This document shows, piece after piece, positions 1 through 8,359 of a DNA stretch of 64,000 nt. The DNA is from Pedobacter sp. L105 (GTDB lineage Bacteria > Bacteroidota > Bacteroidia > Sphingobacteriales > Sphingobacteriaceae), in assembly GCF_009765875.1 (NCBI RefSeq), contig NZ_LMUP01000007.1, forward strand, positions 256,199 to 320,198. Direction: 5' to 3'. The position numbers and the translations under genes were made by a program. Position 1 is the stretch's first letter; every line of letters starts with the position of its first letter. The notes under the pieces were generated by a model. That model worked only from the letters and a program-made list of their open reading frames with translations. It did no database searches and was not told where the DNA came from.

Positions 1-225
1 AACCACAGATTCCAACATTTTCTTAGTGCTCCCCATTTCTTCCAGGATAATATTATTCAAAACTTCGTAATTCACCGTCCGCTGTAAGTCTTCTGTATCG
101 CCCGAAGGGGTAAACGTCACTTCAACACTCACCAGGAATTCAGTTCCGGTGAGCTGCTCTTCCGGATAATACCCATGTAGTGCGAAACATCTGACATCAT
201 TTAAAGCAACGGTTTGTAAAAACAT
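1..225 (-). CDS. folB: Dihydroneopterin aldolase, partial (C-terminus outside window)
   Basis: Folate pathway enzyme that splits 7,8-dihydroneopterin into 6-hydroxymethyl-dihydropterin and glycolaldehyde. The reverse strand reads 75 codons from the ATG at 225 to the window edge without a stop. The translation begins MFLQTVALNDVRCFALHGYY, which matches the FolB N-terminus (short beta strand, then the F-x-x-HGYYPEE segment carrying the substrate-contacting Glu). A typical FolB is about 120 residues, so roughly 45 are missing. It is divergent from the acyl-CoA dehydrogenase gene at 361. Recognition is from family pattern only. Confidence 0.8.
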   Translation of the reverse strand, partial: MFLQTVALNDVRCFALHGYYPEEQLTGTEFLVSVEVTFTPSGDTEDLQRTVNYEVLNNIILEEMGSTKKMLESVV

Positions 226-292
226 AAGATCTGATCTGTTTGACAAAATTAATTTTTTGATTGGTTTTAACCAGCCAATTACCCGAAATTAT

Positions 293-300
293 TACCTTTG
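293..300 (+). promoter_or_regulatory. Bacteroidota -7 box (TACCTTTG) for the acyl-CoA dehydrogenase gene
   Basis: TACCTTTG is an exact match to TAnnTTTG. A convincing -33 TTTG at normal spacing is not seen. A transcript starting about 7 nt downstream would exclude the in-frame TTG at 298 as a start codon and favours the ATG at 361. Confidence 0.5.
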
Positions 301-360
301 AATACAAGCTCCGGCAATACTATCGGGCACGAGCTGATTCAACCAAATATAGTGTATACC

Positions 361-1551
361 ATGAACAAATCCGGAAAGAAAGACCTTTACGAAGCACCTG
401 ATTATTACCTGCTCGACGAATTATTGTCGGAAGAACATAAAATGATCCGCTCTGCGGCGCGCGATTGGGTGAAAAAAGAACTGAGTCCTGTGATTGAAGA
501 TTATGCCCAAAAGGCAGAATTTCCCGCTCAACTGCTCAAAGGCTTAGGGGAGATCGGTGCTTTTGGCCCCACTATTCCTGTTGAATATGGAGGCGCAGGA
601 CTGGACTATATTGCTTATGGTATCCTGATGCAGGAACTGGAACGTGGCGACTCAGGAATCCGTTCTACCGCTTCTGTACAGGGCTCGCTGGTGATGTATC
701 CGATCTATGCCTATGGGTCTGAAGAACAGCGCCGCAAGTATTTACCAAAACTGGCTACCGGGGAGCTCATGGGATGTTTCGGACTAACCGAACCTGACCA
801 CGGATCAAATCCAGGAGGAATGTCAACCAATATCAAAGATAATGGAGATCATTACCTGCTGAATGGTGCCAAAATGTGGATCTCCAACGCCCCCTTTGCA
901 GATATTGCAGTGGTTTGGGCAAAGGACGAAACAGGAAAGATCAGAGGAATGGTAGTTGAACGTGGAATGGAGGGCTTTACCACGCCCGAAACACATAACA
1001 AATGGAGCCTTAGAGCTTCGGCCACGGGAGAACTGGTTTTCGACAATGTGAAGATACCTAAGGAAAACATATTCCCAAACGTATCTGGGTTAAAAGGCCC
1101 TTTGGGCTGCCTCAACCAGGCGCGTTACGGCATAGCCTGGGGTGCATTGGGTGCTGCAATGGACTGCTATGATACCGCTTTGCGTTATTCCAAAGAGCGT
1201 ATCCAGTTTGGCAAACCCATTGGTGGTTTCCAGCTGCAACAGAAGAAACTTGCAGAGATGATCACGGAGATTACCAAAGGACAACTGCTGGTTTGGCGGT
1301 TAGGTGTACTGAAAAGTGAAAACAGGGCCAGCGCAGAGCAGATCTCCATGGCCAAAAGAAACAGTGTAGAGATTGCACTGGATATTGCCAGAAATGCCCG
1401 GCAGATGCTAGGCGGTATGGGCATAACAGGAGAATACTCCATTATGCGGCATATGATGAACCTGGAATCTGTGGTTACCTATGAAGGAACACATGATATC
1501 CACCTGCTGATTACCGGAATGGATGTAACCGGACTGAATGCTTTTAAATAA
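361..1551 (+). CDS. gcdH: Acyl-CoA dehydrogenase, glutaryl-CoA dehydrogenase type
   Basis: FAD enzyme that oxidises and decarboxylates glutaryl-CoA to crotonyl-CoA in lysine/tryptophan breakdown. The 397-residue product has the normal family length. The N-terminal helical domain contains GIRSTASVQGSLVMYPI, a glutaryl-CoA dehydrogenase type segment. The middle has the flavin-contact motif GLTEPDHGSNPG. Near the C-terminus TYEGTHDIH carries the catalytic Glu of this subfamily. The frame stays open upstream to a TTG at 298, but that codon lies in the -7 box, so the ATG at 361 is chosen. Other short-chain acyl-CoA dehydrogenases are the alternative, but the YEGTHDIH pattern favours gcdH. Confidence 0.85.
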   Translation: MNKSGKKDLYEAPDYYLLDELLSEEHKMIRSAARDWVKKELSPVIEDYAQKAEFPAQLLKGLGEIGAFGPTIPVEYGGAGLDYIAYGILMQELERGDSGIRSTASVQGSLVMYPIYAYGSEEQRRKYLPKLATGELMGCFGLTEPDHGSNPGGMSTNIKDNGDHYLLNGAKMWISNAPFADIAVVWAKDETGKIRGMVVERGMEGFTTPETHNKWSLRASATGELVFDNVKIPKENIFPNVSGLKGPLGCLNQARYGIAWGALGAAMDCYDTALRYSKERIQFGKPIGGFQLQQKKLAEMITEITKGQLLVWRLGVLKSENRASAEQISMAKRNSVEIALDIARNARQMLGGMGITGEYSIMRHMMNLESVVTYEGTHDIHLLITGMDVTGLNAFK

Positions 1552-1607
1552 AAACAAGGGTACAGATTCATAACAATCGTACACACCAGATAAACAATTG
1601 ATACAAC

Positions 1608-1991
1608 ATGAAGACCTTTAAAAAATATTACGCCTTACCTGCAAGTCCTGAAGAAGTGTACCTGGCCATGACCAAAGCACAAAGTATTCAACTCTGGACC
1701 GGTGCCGATGTAGAATTCACCGAAGAACCAGGTACTGAATTTTCCTTCTGGGACGGCGATATCGTAGGAAAGAACATCGAATTTGAGTTTGGCAAAAGAA
1801 TTGTACAACAATGGTACTTCGGAGAAGAGAACGAACCATCTATTGTGACCATTAAACTGCATCCTGATAAAAAAGGTACTTCACTGGAATTTGTGCAGAC
1901 CAACATTCCTGATGAAGACTATGATGACTTCACATCAGGAATTACAGAACACTACCTGGGTGGTTTAGGTGATTTCTTCGAGGAAGAATAA
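1608..1991 (+). CDS. SRPBCC/START-like domain protein (AHSA1-like)
   Basis: A 127-residue single-domain protein. The start 'YYALPASPEEVYLAMTKAQ' and the later SFWDGDIVGKNIEFEFGKRI and VQQWYF segments fit the SRPBCC/AHSA1 fold, in which a curved beta sheet wraps a long C-terminal helix to make a hydrophobic pocket. The acidic C-terminus (FFEEE) is common in Bacteroidota homologues. Ligand and role are unknown. It lies 56 bp after gcdH in the same direction and 18 bp before a small membrane protein, so co-transcription is possible. Family confidence is moderate to high; function is not assigned. Confidence 0.7.
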   Translation: MKTFKKYYALPASPEEVYLAMTKAQSIQLWTGADVEFTEEPGTEFSFWDGDIVGKNIEFEFGKRIVQQWYFGEENEPSIVTIKLHPDKKGTSLEFVQTNIPDEDYDDFTSGITEHYLGGLGDFFEEE

Positions 1992-2009
1992 ACCTCAAAC
2001 AAACAAATT

Positions 2010-2222
2010 ATGAACAAAAGTGTCGGACTCATTTTAATCGTTATAGGTGCCATCCTGCTGATCTGGACAGGCTTTACCTATAACAAAAAAGAAAAGATTA
2101 TTGATGCAGGCCCTATACAGGTTTCTGCCGATAGACAAAAAACAGTAAACTGGCCACCCTATGCCGGAGGTATTGTATTGCTGGCTGGCGTTGTTATTTT
2201 CGTGAGTGCAAAAAAATCATAA
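2010..2222 (+). CDS. Small two-TM membrane protein, unknown function
   Basis: A 70-residue protein with two hydrophobic segments (about residues 5-23 and 50-66) joined by a charged loop with KKEK and DRQK. The second segment ends in AKKS, which suggests both termini are cytoplasmic. It follows the SRPBCC gene by 18 bp and precedes the acetyltransferase gene by about 50 bp on the same strand, so an operon is plausible. No enzymatic motif is visible. Confidence 0.65.
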   Translation: MNKSVGLILIVIGAILLIWTGFTYNKKEKIIDAGPIQVSADRQKTVNWPPYAGGIVLLAGVVIFVSAKKS

Positions 2223-2273
2223 GAACAATCCCTAAAAAAATTATGCAACTGAACATTTCCAACGTATTCAAAA

Positions 2274-2699
2274 ATGGGAATCAGAAAAGCTAAAGAACAG
2301 GATGCTTCAGCAATCAGGACTTTACTGGAACAACTAGGTTATCCTACCCCGGATGGCTTAGTGGAAAGTAAACTGTCCCGAATGCTGGATCATCCTGATG
2401 AGCGTCTATTTGTATATGAAGAGGATAATGCGGTCATCGCTGTAATGTCCCTGCATTTTGTACCACAGCTAGCGCTTATAGGTGATTTTGCTACGATCAG
2501 CTATTTCGTTGTGGACGAAACAATAAGAAGCAAAGGTATTGGAAAAGCAATGGAAGAGCATTGTACCGCTCTTGCAATAGAAAGAGGCTGCGAAAAAATA
2601 CAGGTGCATAGCAATATCCGCCGCACCAAAGCACACCAGTTTTATGAACGTCAGGGATTTCAGGAATCCAGTAAAGACTTTTTCAAAAAACTAAACTAA
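2274..2699 (+). CDS. GNAT family N-acetyltransferase
   Basis: A 141-residue single-domain acetyl-CoA-dependent acetyltransferase. The N-terminus MGIRKAKEQDASAIRTLLEQ is the usual GNAT beta1-alpha1. The acetyl-CoA pyrophosphate loop is in RSKGIGKAMEEH (R/Q-x-x-G-x-G/A), followed by GCEKIQVHSNIRRTKAHQFYERQGF, which ends in the standard Y-x-x-x-G-F. The substrate cannot be told from sequence. Last gene of the short plus-strand run; it converges on the gene ending at 2714. Confidence 0.85.
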   Translation: MGIRKAKEQDASAIRTLLEQLGYPTPDGLVESKLSRMLDHPDERLFVYEEDNAVIAVMSLHFVPQLALIGDFATISYFVVDETIRSKGIGKAMEEHCTALAIERGCEKIQVHSNIRRTKAHQFYERQGFQESSKDFFKKLN

Positions 2700-2713
2700 C
2701 ACTGTTTTCTAAC

Positions 2714-3301
2714 TTAATTCATTAGTCCTGCTAAACTGCCCCTTAGATGAATAGTTCTTTTCTTTTGAAGGTTCTCTTCTGACTTGGTAGTAATATTAAT
2801 GATAGTCATTTTCAGGGATGTATTTTTTAGAGAAGGTATGTCATCAGAAGTGATAACACTTATTCCTAAAATATAATTCTCATCAATTTTTCCAGGTTCA
2901 CCTTCAATCATTTTATCATCTAACATGTATAGTGTAGCGGGATAAGGAGTTTTTACATACTTATCTTTTATCTCCTCTAAAGTCAGAAAATGGTAGGATT
3001 TAGTTTTAGAGCTAGTCAGATATATTCTATTAAAATCTGACCCCTTAATTACAAAAACATTTTTAAGATCACGAATATCAAGGATGGGTACAGTTTCCCC
3101 CACCTCAACGCTATCCATATATATCAATACTTTAAGGACTGGGTTCTTTTGATCACTCAATGGAGCACTCTTTTTATAAAAGACAGGTACTGTGGAAGGT
3201 GTTGACTGGACAGACTTAAACTGACCTGATAAATCAGTCTTAACTTGTCCAAAAGAACTTGTAGCCAGCAACCCTAATACAAGTGTAAATAACCCTTTCA
3301 T
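2714..3301 (-). CDS. Secreted protein of unknown function
   Basis: A 195-residue protein with a clear signal peptide (MKGLFTLVLGLLATSSFGQ, likely cleaved after SFG), so periplasmic or surface. The mature part mixes beta-prone stretches with a central DIRDLKNVFVIKG segment and has no cysteines or known catalytic motif. The leader next to the gene is A+T-rich. I do not recognise a family. It stands alone between a convergent acetyltransferase and a structured intergenic region. Confidence 0.7.
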   Translation of the reverse strand: MKGLFTLVLGLLATSSFGQVKTDLSGQFKSVQSTPSTVPVFYKKSAPLSDQKNPVLKVLIYMDSVEVGETVPILDIRDLKNVFVIKGSDFNRIYLTSSKTKSYHFLTLEEIKDKYVKTPYPATLYMLDDKMIEGEPGKIDENYILGISVITSDDIPSLKNTSLKMTIINITTKSEENLQKKRTIHLRGSLAGLMN

Positions 3302-3453
3302 ATCATTAATAAATTATACCCGGTATACTTTCATAATACTGTTTCTAACAATTATGAGATTAATGAAAACACTAAACTAAATTAAGTAATTTGATATTAT
3401 TTAACAAATTAAGATTTGAATCAAGGAGTATAAAAGGTTTTTAACCAAATACC

Positions 3454-3511
3454 TCAGTTATTCCTATATCCCCTCTTAATGGGCTTCGCATTAAATCACG
3501 GGAATAACTGA
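3454..3511 (+). repeat. Two-tier inverted repeat (intergenic stem-loop)
   Basis: TCAGTTATTCC at 3454-3464 is the exact reverse complement of GGAATAACTGA at 3501-3511. Inside, TTAATG (3476-3481) pairs with CATTAA (3489-3494) around a GGCTTCG loop. The two stems are separated by an internal loop. It does not end in a T run, so it is not a simple terminator. Immediately downstream is a plus-strand TAnnTTTG box. Confidence 0.5.
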
Positions 3512-3517
3512 AGGTCG

Positions 3518-3525
3518 TATTTTTG
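3518..3525 (+). promoter_or_regulatory. Possible -7 box (TATTTTTG) of an unannotated transcript
   Basis: TATTTTTG matches TAnnTTTG exactly on the plus strand. The only thing downstream on that strand before lysA (opposite strand) is a strong terminator hairpin ending about 3639, so transcription from here would make an RNA of roughly 105 nt. No good -33 box is seen. Confidence 0.3.
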
Positions 3526-3558
3526 CGAATAGTTAACCCCATCGCTACTCTAGAATTA

Positions 3559-3639
3559 AAATAAAAAAGGCCGCTATTTTCTGACATGCATTCCTTACTT
3601 CTAAGGAATGAGGAAGAAAATAGCAGCCTTTTTTATTTT
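3559..3639 (-). terminator. Long bidirectional terminator hairpin downstream of lysA
   Basis: AAAAAGGCCGCTATTTTCT pairs with AGAAAATAGCAGCCTTTTT (one bulge). A second hairpin, CATTCCTTA/TAAGGAATG, sits in the loop. A runs on one side and T runs on the other make it usable in both directions. It begins 15 bp past the lysA stop. Confidence 0.8.
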
Positions 3640-3653
3640 AACCCGAGAAGAAA

Positions 3654-4805
3654 CTACTCGCTAAAAACGAACCTTAATTCTTCCCTCAAATTGTAGTGCG
3701 AACTCATCACTTCGCCATAAGCACCAGTACTTCTCAAAGCAATCAGATCTCCCCTTTGCGTCTCCTGCAGCAAAACTTCCTTACCAAAACAATCTGTGCT
3801 CTCACAAATAGGCCCTACTACATCATACTTAACTGATGCAGCCGCATCCTGTTTCGTAATATTCTCTATCTGATGATAAGCCTGGTAAAGCGCCGGGCGC
3901 ATTAACTCGGTCATACCCGCATCAAGGATGATAAAATTCTTTGTCTTTCCATTTTTCACATACAGCACCTTACTGATCAGTGAAGAACACTGACCTACCA
4001 AAGCCCTGCCCAATTCAAAATGGACCTCCTGATTATCGCGTTTCTCCAGAAAATCATTAAAAATCTTAAAATAAGCTGTAAAATCAGGGATTTGCTGCTC
4101 AGGATGATGATAATCAATTCCTAAACCGCCACCAACATTTAACACCTTTACCACAAACCCACGTTCTTCAAACCACTGCGAGAACTCATTCACGCGGATA
4201 CAAAGGTTCTTGTACACATCCAGGTTGGTGATCTGTGAGCCGATATGAAAATGTATACCGATAAACTCAAGCTGTGCACATTGTTTCAACGTATCTGCAC
4301 ATGCTGGAAGATCCCATGAATTGATACCAAACTTATTCTCATCCAGACCAGTGGTAATATTATGGTGCGTATGCGCATCCACATTCGGATTGATCCGGAT
4401 CGCCACTTTAGCTATTTTATTCTTCTTTGCTGCGAGTTCGTTGATTACTTCCAGCTCCTGGATAGACTCTACATTAAAGCAGAAAATATCCTGGTCCAGG
4501 GATTCATTGATCTCTTTATCCGACTTCCCAACCCCGGCAAAAACTACTTTACCAGCATCAAAACCCATCTCTAAAGCCTTCTTCACCTCATTGCCACTTA
4601 CACAGTCAGCACCTAATCCGGCCAGTCTGATCTTTTTTAATAAAGTAGTATTAAAATTTGCTTTCATCGCATAATGCACATGAAAATCATAAACCTTTGC
4701 TGCTTCAGTACAAGAATTTAGAGTTTCCTGTAATAAATTGAGGTCATAATAATAAAAAGGTGTTTCTAAATCTGCAAATTGCGATCTATCTTTGTTGGAA
4801 AACAT
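3654..4805 (-). CDS. lysA: Diaminopimelate decarboxylase
   Basis: Last step of lysine synthesis: PLP-dependent decarboxylation of meso-diaminopimelate. The 383-residue product is slightly short for LysA but complete. The PLP lysine is in VHYAMKANFN near residue 48. The glycine loop NVGGGLGIDY binds the cofactor phosphate, and the C-terminal PICESTDCFGK and TGAYGEVMSSHYN are the LysA active-site segments. lysC lies upstream on the same strand across a 186-bp gap. The lysA start codon is one base from the start of an opposite-strand small ORF. Ornithine/arginine decarboxylases of the same fold are less likely given the CESTD motif. Confidence 0.93.
   Translation of the reverse strand: MFSNKDRSQFADLETPFYYYDLNLLQETLNSCTEAAKVYDFHVHYAMKANFNTTLLKKIRLAGLGADCVSGNEVKKALEMGFDAGKVVFAGVGKSDKEINESLDQDIFCFNVESIQELEVINELAAKKNKIAKVAIRINPNVDAHTHHNITTGLDENKFGINSWDLPACADTLKQCAQLEFIGIHFHIGSQITNLDVYKNLCIRVNEFSQWFEERGFVVKVLNVGGGLGIDYHHPEQQIPDFTAYFKIFNDFLEKRDNQEVHFELGRALVGQCSSLISKVLYVKNGKTKNFIILDAGMTELMRPALYQAYHQIENITKQDAAASVKYDVVGPICESTDCFGKEVLLQETQRGDLIALRSTGAYGEVMSSHYNLREELRFVFSE
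4787..4794 (+). promoter_or_regulatory. -7 box (TATCTTTG) for the small membrane ORF at 4807
   Basis: Exact TAnnTTTG match on the plus strand, inside the 5' end of the opposing lysA gene and 12 bp before the ATG at 4807. It would give a very short leader. It supports expression of the small ORF and argues against the earlier in-frame start at 4792, which lies inside this box. Confidence 0.45.
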
Positions 4806-4806
4806 A

Positions 4807-4983
4807 ATGTTTAAATATCTTATTGTATTTTGTTTAATTGGATTGTTGTTAATTTACCTGGGCAACTACTTCGATCTTCAGCGTGAAAAAATCAGCAGGA
4901 AAGAATATGACCGGAGGATCAGGTTTTTCATCCTGCTCATCTTTATCATTATAGCCGCCCTCGCCTACATGCGCAGGAGGTAA
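4807..4983 (+). CDS. Small two-TM membrane protein antisense to the lysC-lysA gap
   Basis: A 58-residue ORF: hydrophobic segment (about residues 2-19), a strongly charged central loop (LQREKISRKEYDRRIR), a second hydrophobic segment (FFILLIFIIIAALAY) and a terminal MRRR. That layout predicts a hairpin with its charged loop and tail in the cytoplasm. It fills the gap between lysC and lysA on the other strand; its stop is 8 bp from the lysC stop and its ATG is 1 bp from the lysA ATG. A -7 box precedes it. Chance ORF is the main alternative. Confidence 0.55.
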   Translation: MFKYLIVFCLIGLLLIYLGNYFDLQREKISRKEYDRRIRFFILLIFIIIAALAYMRRR

Positions 4984-4991
4984 CCGTTCTT

Positions 4992-6305
4992 CTATTCGAA
5001 GATCCGGTTATGTAAACTTCTTAATGCTTCCATTTTATCTTCAGTATTCACCAGCAGGGAAATGTTATAGTGACTTCCACCATAAGAGATCATGCGGATA
5101 GGGATATGTTTTACCGAATCCAGCACCCTTGCTGCATAACCATGTTTCTCTGCACCGAAATCACCTACCACACACACAATCGTCTGGTCCCTGTCCAGTT
5201 CTACAGAACCAAAAGCATGAAGCTCTTCTACAATCTGATCCAGGTTATCCGTAAAATCTATTGTTAATGAAACAGCAACTTCAGAAGTCGTGATCATATC
5301 AATAGGTGTTTTATAACGCTCAAAGATTTCGAATATCCTTCTCAGGAAACCATAAGCCAAAAGCATACGGCTTGACTGTATCTTAATAGCAGTAATTCCA
5401 TCCTTTGCAGCGATAGACTTGATCTTTCCCTTTTCACTTTCTGAAGAGATCAGCGTGCCCGCAGCCGAAGGTTCCATGGTATTCAGCAAACGTACCGGGA
5501 TCTTATACTTAGCAGCCGGAAATACCGATTGTGGATGAAGGATCTTTGCACCAAAATAAGCCAGCTCGGCAGCCTCATCAAAAGAAAGATGAGAAATCGG
5601 CTTCGTGCCCTTCACAATCCGCGGATCGTTATTGTGCATACCGTCGATATCTGTCCAGATCTGTACTTCCTCGGCCAGGATAGCTGCACCAATCAAAGAA
5701 GCCGTGTAATCACTGCCACCGCGGCGCAGGTTATCCACTTCGCCAAAACTGTTGCGACAAATGAAACCCTGGGTAATAAACAACTTGTTCCCTTTATTTT
5801 TCTCCAGTAAAGGTGTTAAATTGGCTGTGGCGAAGGGTATATCAGGTTCATTGTCTTCATCAATTTTCATGAAATCCAGTGCCGGCAGCAATACTGAAGA
5901 GATGCCAATAGATTTTAAATAGATATGATAAAGAGTGGTCGACAACAACTCGCCCATGGCCAATACCACTTTCTCTTCCGCTGGGGTGAAAATATCGTTT
6001 GCCAGGGTGGTTAAAAACTGAAAATGATAATCGGCCACTTCCTGTCCCTGCTCACGAAACTCCGCTGCAGGAAGCAGTTCAGCTACAAATTCATTATATT
6101 TTTGACATAGGGCGTTAATTAAAATTAACGCCCCCTGTTTATCTTCCTTTAAAAGTTTGCCTGAAATTTCAACTAAACTATTGGTTGTACCAGACACTGC
6201 TGATAAAACTACAATCTGTTCTTCCGCCGGATTAATAATATCCAGCAACTTCGTCATACGCTCGGGGCTTCCGACAGAAGTTCCGCCAAACTTTAATATT
6301 TTCAT
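4992..6305 (-). CDS. lysC: Aspartate kinase (monofunctional)
   Basis: Phosphorylates aspartate as the first step towards lysine, threonine and methionine. The 437-residue protein opens with MKILKFGGTSVGSPERM, the K-F-G-G-T-S/D-V nucleotide/aspartate motif. The kinase domain includes RRGGSDYTASLIGAA and WTDIDGMHNNDPR. The last about 140 residues form two ACT domains, the usual site of lysine/threonine feedback inhibition (KIQSSRMLLAYGF then CVVGDFGAEKHGYAARV). No homoserine dehydrogenase is fused. It lies upstream of lysA on the same strand. Confidence 0.92.
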   Translation of the reverse strand: MKILKFGGTSVGSPERMTKLLDIINPAEEQIVVLSAVSGTTNSLVEISGKLLKEDKQGALILINALCQKYNEFVAELLPAAEFREQGQEVADYHFQFLTTLANDIFTPAEEKVVLAMGELLSTTLYHIYLKSIGISSVLLPALDFMKIDEDNEPDIPFATANLTPLLEKNKGNKLFITQGFICRNSFGEVDNLRRGGSDYTASLIGAAILAEEVQIWTDIDGMHNNDPRIVKGTKPISHLSFDEAAELAYFGAKILHPQSVFPAAKYKIPVRLLNTMEPSAAGTLISSESEKGKIKSIAAKDGITAIKIQSSRMLLAYGFLRRIFEIFERYKTPIDMITTSEVAVSLTIDFTDNLDQIVEELHAFGSVELDRDQTIVCVVGDFGAEKHGYAARVLDSVKHIPIRMISYGGSHYNISLLVNTEDKMEALRSLHNRIFE

Positions 6306-6551
6306 TTCTTTTAGTGGTTTTAATTATAAACTGAAAAATACAGCTGCTATTATTTTTTTGAGGCAGATATTTTTAATTCAATTTATTTGGTATATAATTG
6401 CATTGGGGCGTGAAATTAATAAAACGTGCTTAATAATCATGCTATAAATCAAACAAATTGGGAGAATAGTCCATTTTTATGCATTAGCAAAAACAGACTG
6501 CTTCCTTTTTTCGTTTATAGATCAAGAAGAATCTAATAATTAACTGACAAT

Positions 6552-8285
6552 ATGCAACTAGAAGCAGCTACACAGAGTACCATTAATGAATGGCTTAATG
6601 GTAATTATGACCAACAAACAAAAGAAGAAATCCAGCAACTGATCGATAAAGAAGCCTCCACAGAATTAACGGATGCTTTTTACAGGAGTCTGGAATTTGG
6701 TACTGGCGGTCTGCGTGGTATTATGGGTGCCGGATCAAACCGGATTAATAAATACACTATTGGTACAGCTACTCAGGGATTAAGCAATTACCTGCTTAAA
6801 AAATATCCCGGACAAAAAGTTAAAGTTGCGATAGCACATGACAGCAGGAACAACTCAGATTACTTTGCTAAAATAGCGGCTGACGTATTTTCAGCTAACG
6901 GTATCATTGTTTATTTCTTTTCTGCATTGCGTCCTACACCAGAACTTTCTTTTGCCATCAGGGAACTGGGCTGCCGCAGCGGAGTGATGCTTACTGCTTC
7001 ACATAACCCTAAAGAATATAACGGATATAAAGCTTATGGTGCCGACGGAGGCCAGTTTACTTCTCCTGATGATACCATGGTCATGGACGAAGTTGCTGCG
7101 ATCAAAAGCATTGATGAGGTTAAATTTAACCGCGACAGCAGTCATGTAGAAATCATTGGTGAAGAAATTGACAGGTTATACCTGGAGCGCATCACAGCAC
7201 TTTCTGTATCTCCTGAAGCAATCTCCCGTCAGAAAGACCTGAAAATTGTTTATTCTCCTATCCATGGTACAGGTATCACTTTGGTACCTCAGGCCCTGCA
7301 CAGGTTTGGTTTCAGAAACCTTACCCTGGTAGAAGAACAAAGCACACCTGATGGAAACTTTCCTACAGTAGTTTATCCTAATCCCGAAGAAAAAGAAGCC
7401 TTAACACTGGCTTTGAATAAAGCCAAAGAAATTGATGCCGACTTAGTGCTGGCTACAGATCCGGATGCGGACAGAGTAGGTATTGCCGTAAAAAATAACG
7501 ATGGTGAATTCGTACTATTAAACGGTAACCAGACCGGAAGTTTACTGATCAACTACCTGCTTACTGCATGGCAGGAAAAAGGAAAACTAGACGGAGATCA
7601 GTATATCGTAAAAACGATCGTGACCACTAACCTGATCGATGCAATTGCGAAAGCTAAAAATGTAACCTGCTACAATACCTTAACAGGATTTAAATTTATT
7701 GGCCAGCTGATCACCAGCCTGCAGGGAAAGAAAACCTTTATAGGTGGTGGAGAAGAAAGTTATGGTTACCTGATCGGTGAATTGGTTAGGGATAAAGATG
7801 CTGTGATTTCTTGTGCGTTTATCGCTGAAATGACAGCTTTTTACAAAGATAAAGGCAGTAGCCTGTATGACGCTTTACTGGACATGTATGTAGAATATGG
7901 CCTGTATAAAGAAGAACTGGTGTCACTTACTAAAAAAGGAAAAACAGGTGCAGAGGAAATTAAGGCCATGATGGAAAAATTCAGAAGCAACCCTCCCCTA
8001 ACCCTTGGCGGATCTAAAGTAAGCCTGTTGAAAGATTACGAGCTGGGTGTAGAAACTGATCTGGCAACCGGTGAAAAAACGAAACTGGATTTCCCTAAGT
8101 CTGATGTACTTCAATTCATCACGGCTGACGGAAGTATCATTTCTGCCCGCCCATCTGGCACAGAACCTAAAATCAAGTTCTATTGCAGTGTGAACGGCCC
8201 TTTGGCAGATAAATCTCAGTTCGCAGCAGCGGATGCAGCTTTAGGAGCTAAAATAAAATCATTAATGGACGATTTGCAGGCTTAG
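6552..8285 (+). CDS. Phosphohexomutase (phosphoglucomutase/phosphomannomutase family)
   Basis: Interconverts sugar 1- and 6-phosphates through a phosphoserine enzyme. The 577-residue protein has the four-domain layout of the alpha-D-phosphohexomutase family: entry motif GTGGLRGIMGAG, phosphoserine loop TASHNPKEYNGYK (about residues 152-164), metal loop DPDADRVG, sugar loop GGEESYG, and C-terminal phosphate loop RPSGTEPKIKFY. Length and GTGGLR place it with the PGM2/ManB-like long form. Substrate (glucose or mannose) cannot be fixed from sequence. A terminator follows. Confidence 0.9.
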   Translation: MQLEAATQSTINEWLNGNYDQQTKEEIQQLIDKEASTELTDAFYRSLEFGTGGLRGIMGAGSNRINKYTIGTATQGLSNYLLKKYPGQKVKVAIAHDSRNNSDYFAKIAADVFSANGIIVYFFSALRPTPELSFAIRELGCRSGVMLTASHNPKEYNGYKAYGADGGQFTSPDDTMVMDEVAAIKSIDEVKFNRDSSHVEIIGEEIDRLYLERITALSVSPEAISRQKDLKIVYSPIHGTGITLVPQALHRFGFRNLTLVEEQSTPDGNFPTVVYPNPEEKEALTLALNKAKEIDADLVLATDPDADRVGIAVKNNDGEFVLLNGNQTGSLLINYLLTAWQEKGKLDGDQYIVKTIVTTNLIDAIAKAKNVTCYNTLTGFKFIGQLITSLQGKKTFIGGGEESYGYLIGELVRDKDAVISCAFIAEMTAFYKDKGSSLYDALLDMYVEYGLYKEELVSLTKKGKTGAEEIKAMMEKFRSNPPLTLGGSKVSLLKDYELGVETDLATGEKTKLDFPKSDVLQFITADGSIISARPSGTEPKIKFYCSVNGPLADKSQFAAADAALGAKIKSLMDDLQA

Positions 8286-8306
8286 TTTACCCAAGCCTGA
8301 TATAAC

Positions 8307-8339
8307 AAAAAAGGAAGATCAATTGATCTTCCTTTTTTT
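8307..8339 (+). terminator. Bidirectional rho-independent terminator
   Basis: A palindrome AAAAAAGGAAGATCAATTGATCTTCCTTTTTT lies between two convergent genes (the phosphohexomutase and the LacI regulator): stem AAGGAAGATCAA/TTGATCTTCC with flanking A and T runs, suited to both. Confidence 0.85.
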
Positions 8340-8359
8340 ATGTTTTGTATTCCAGAAAT

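Noticed and set aside
3395..3415. TTTGATATTATTTA shared with the OmpA leader at 33180
   Set aside because: The match is short and A+T-only, expected by chance in such regions; no wider similarity is seen.
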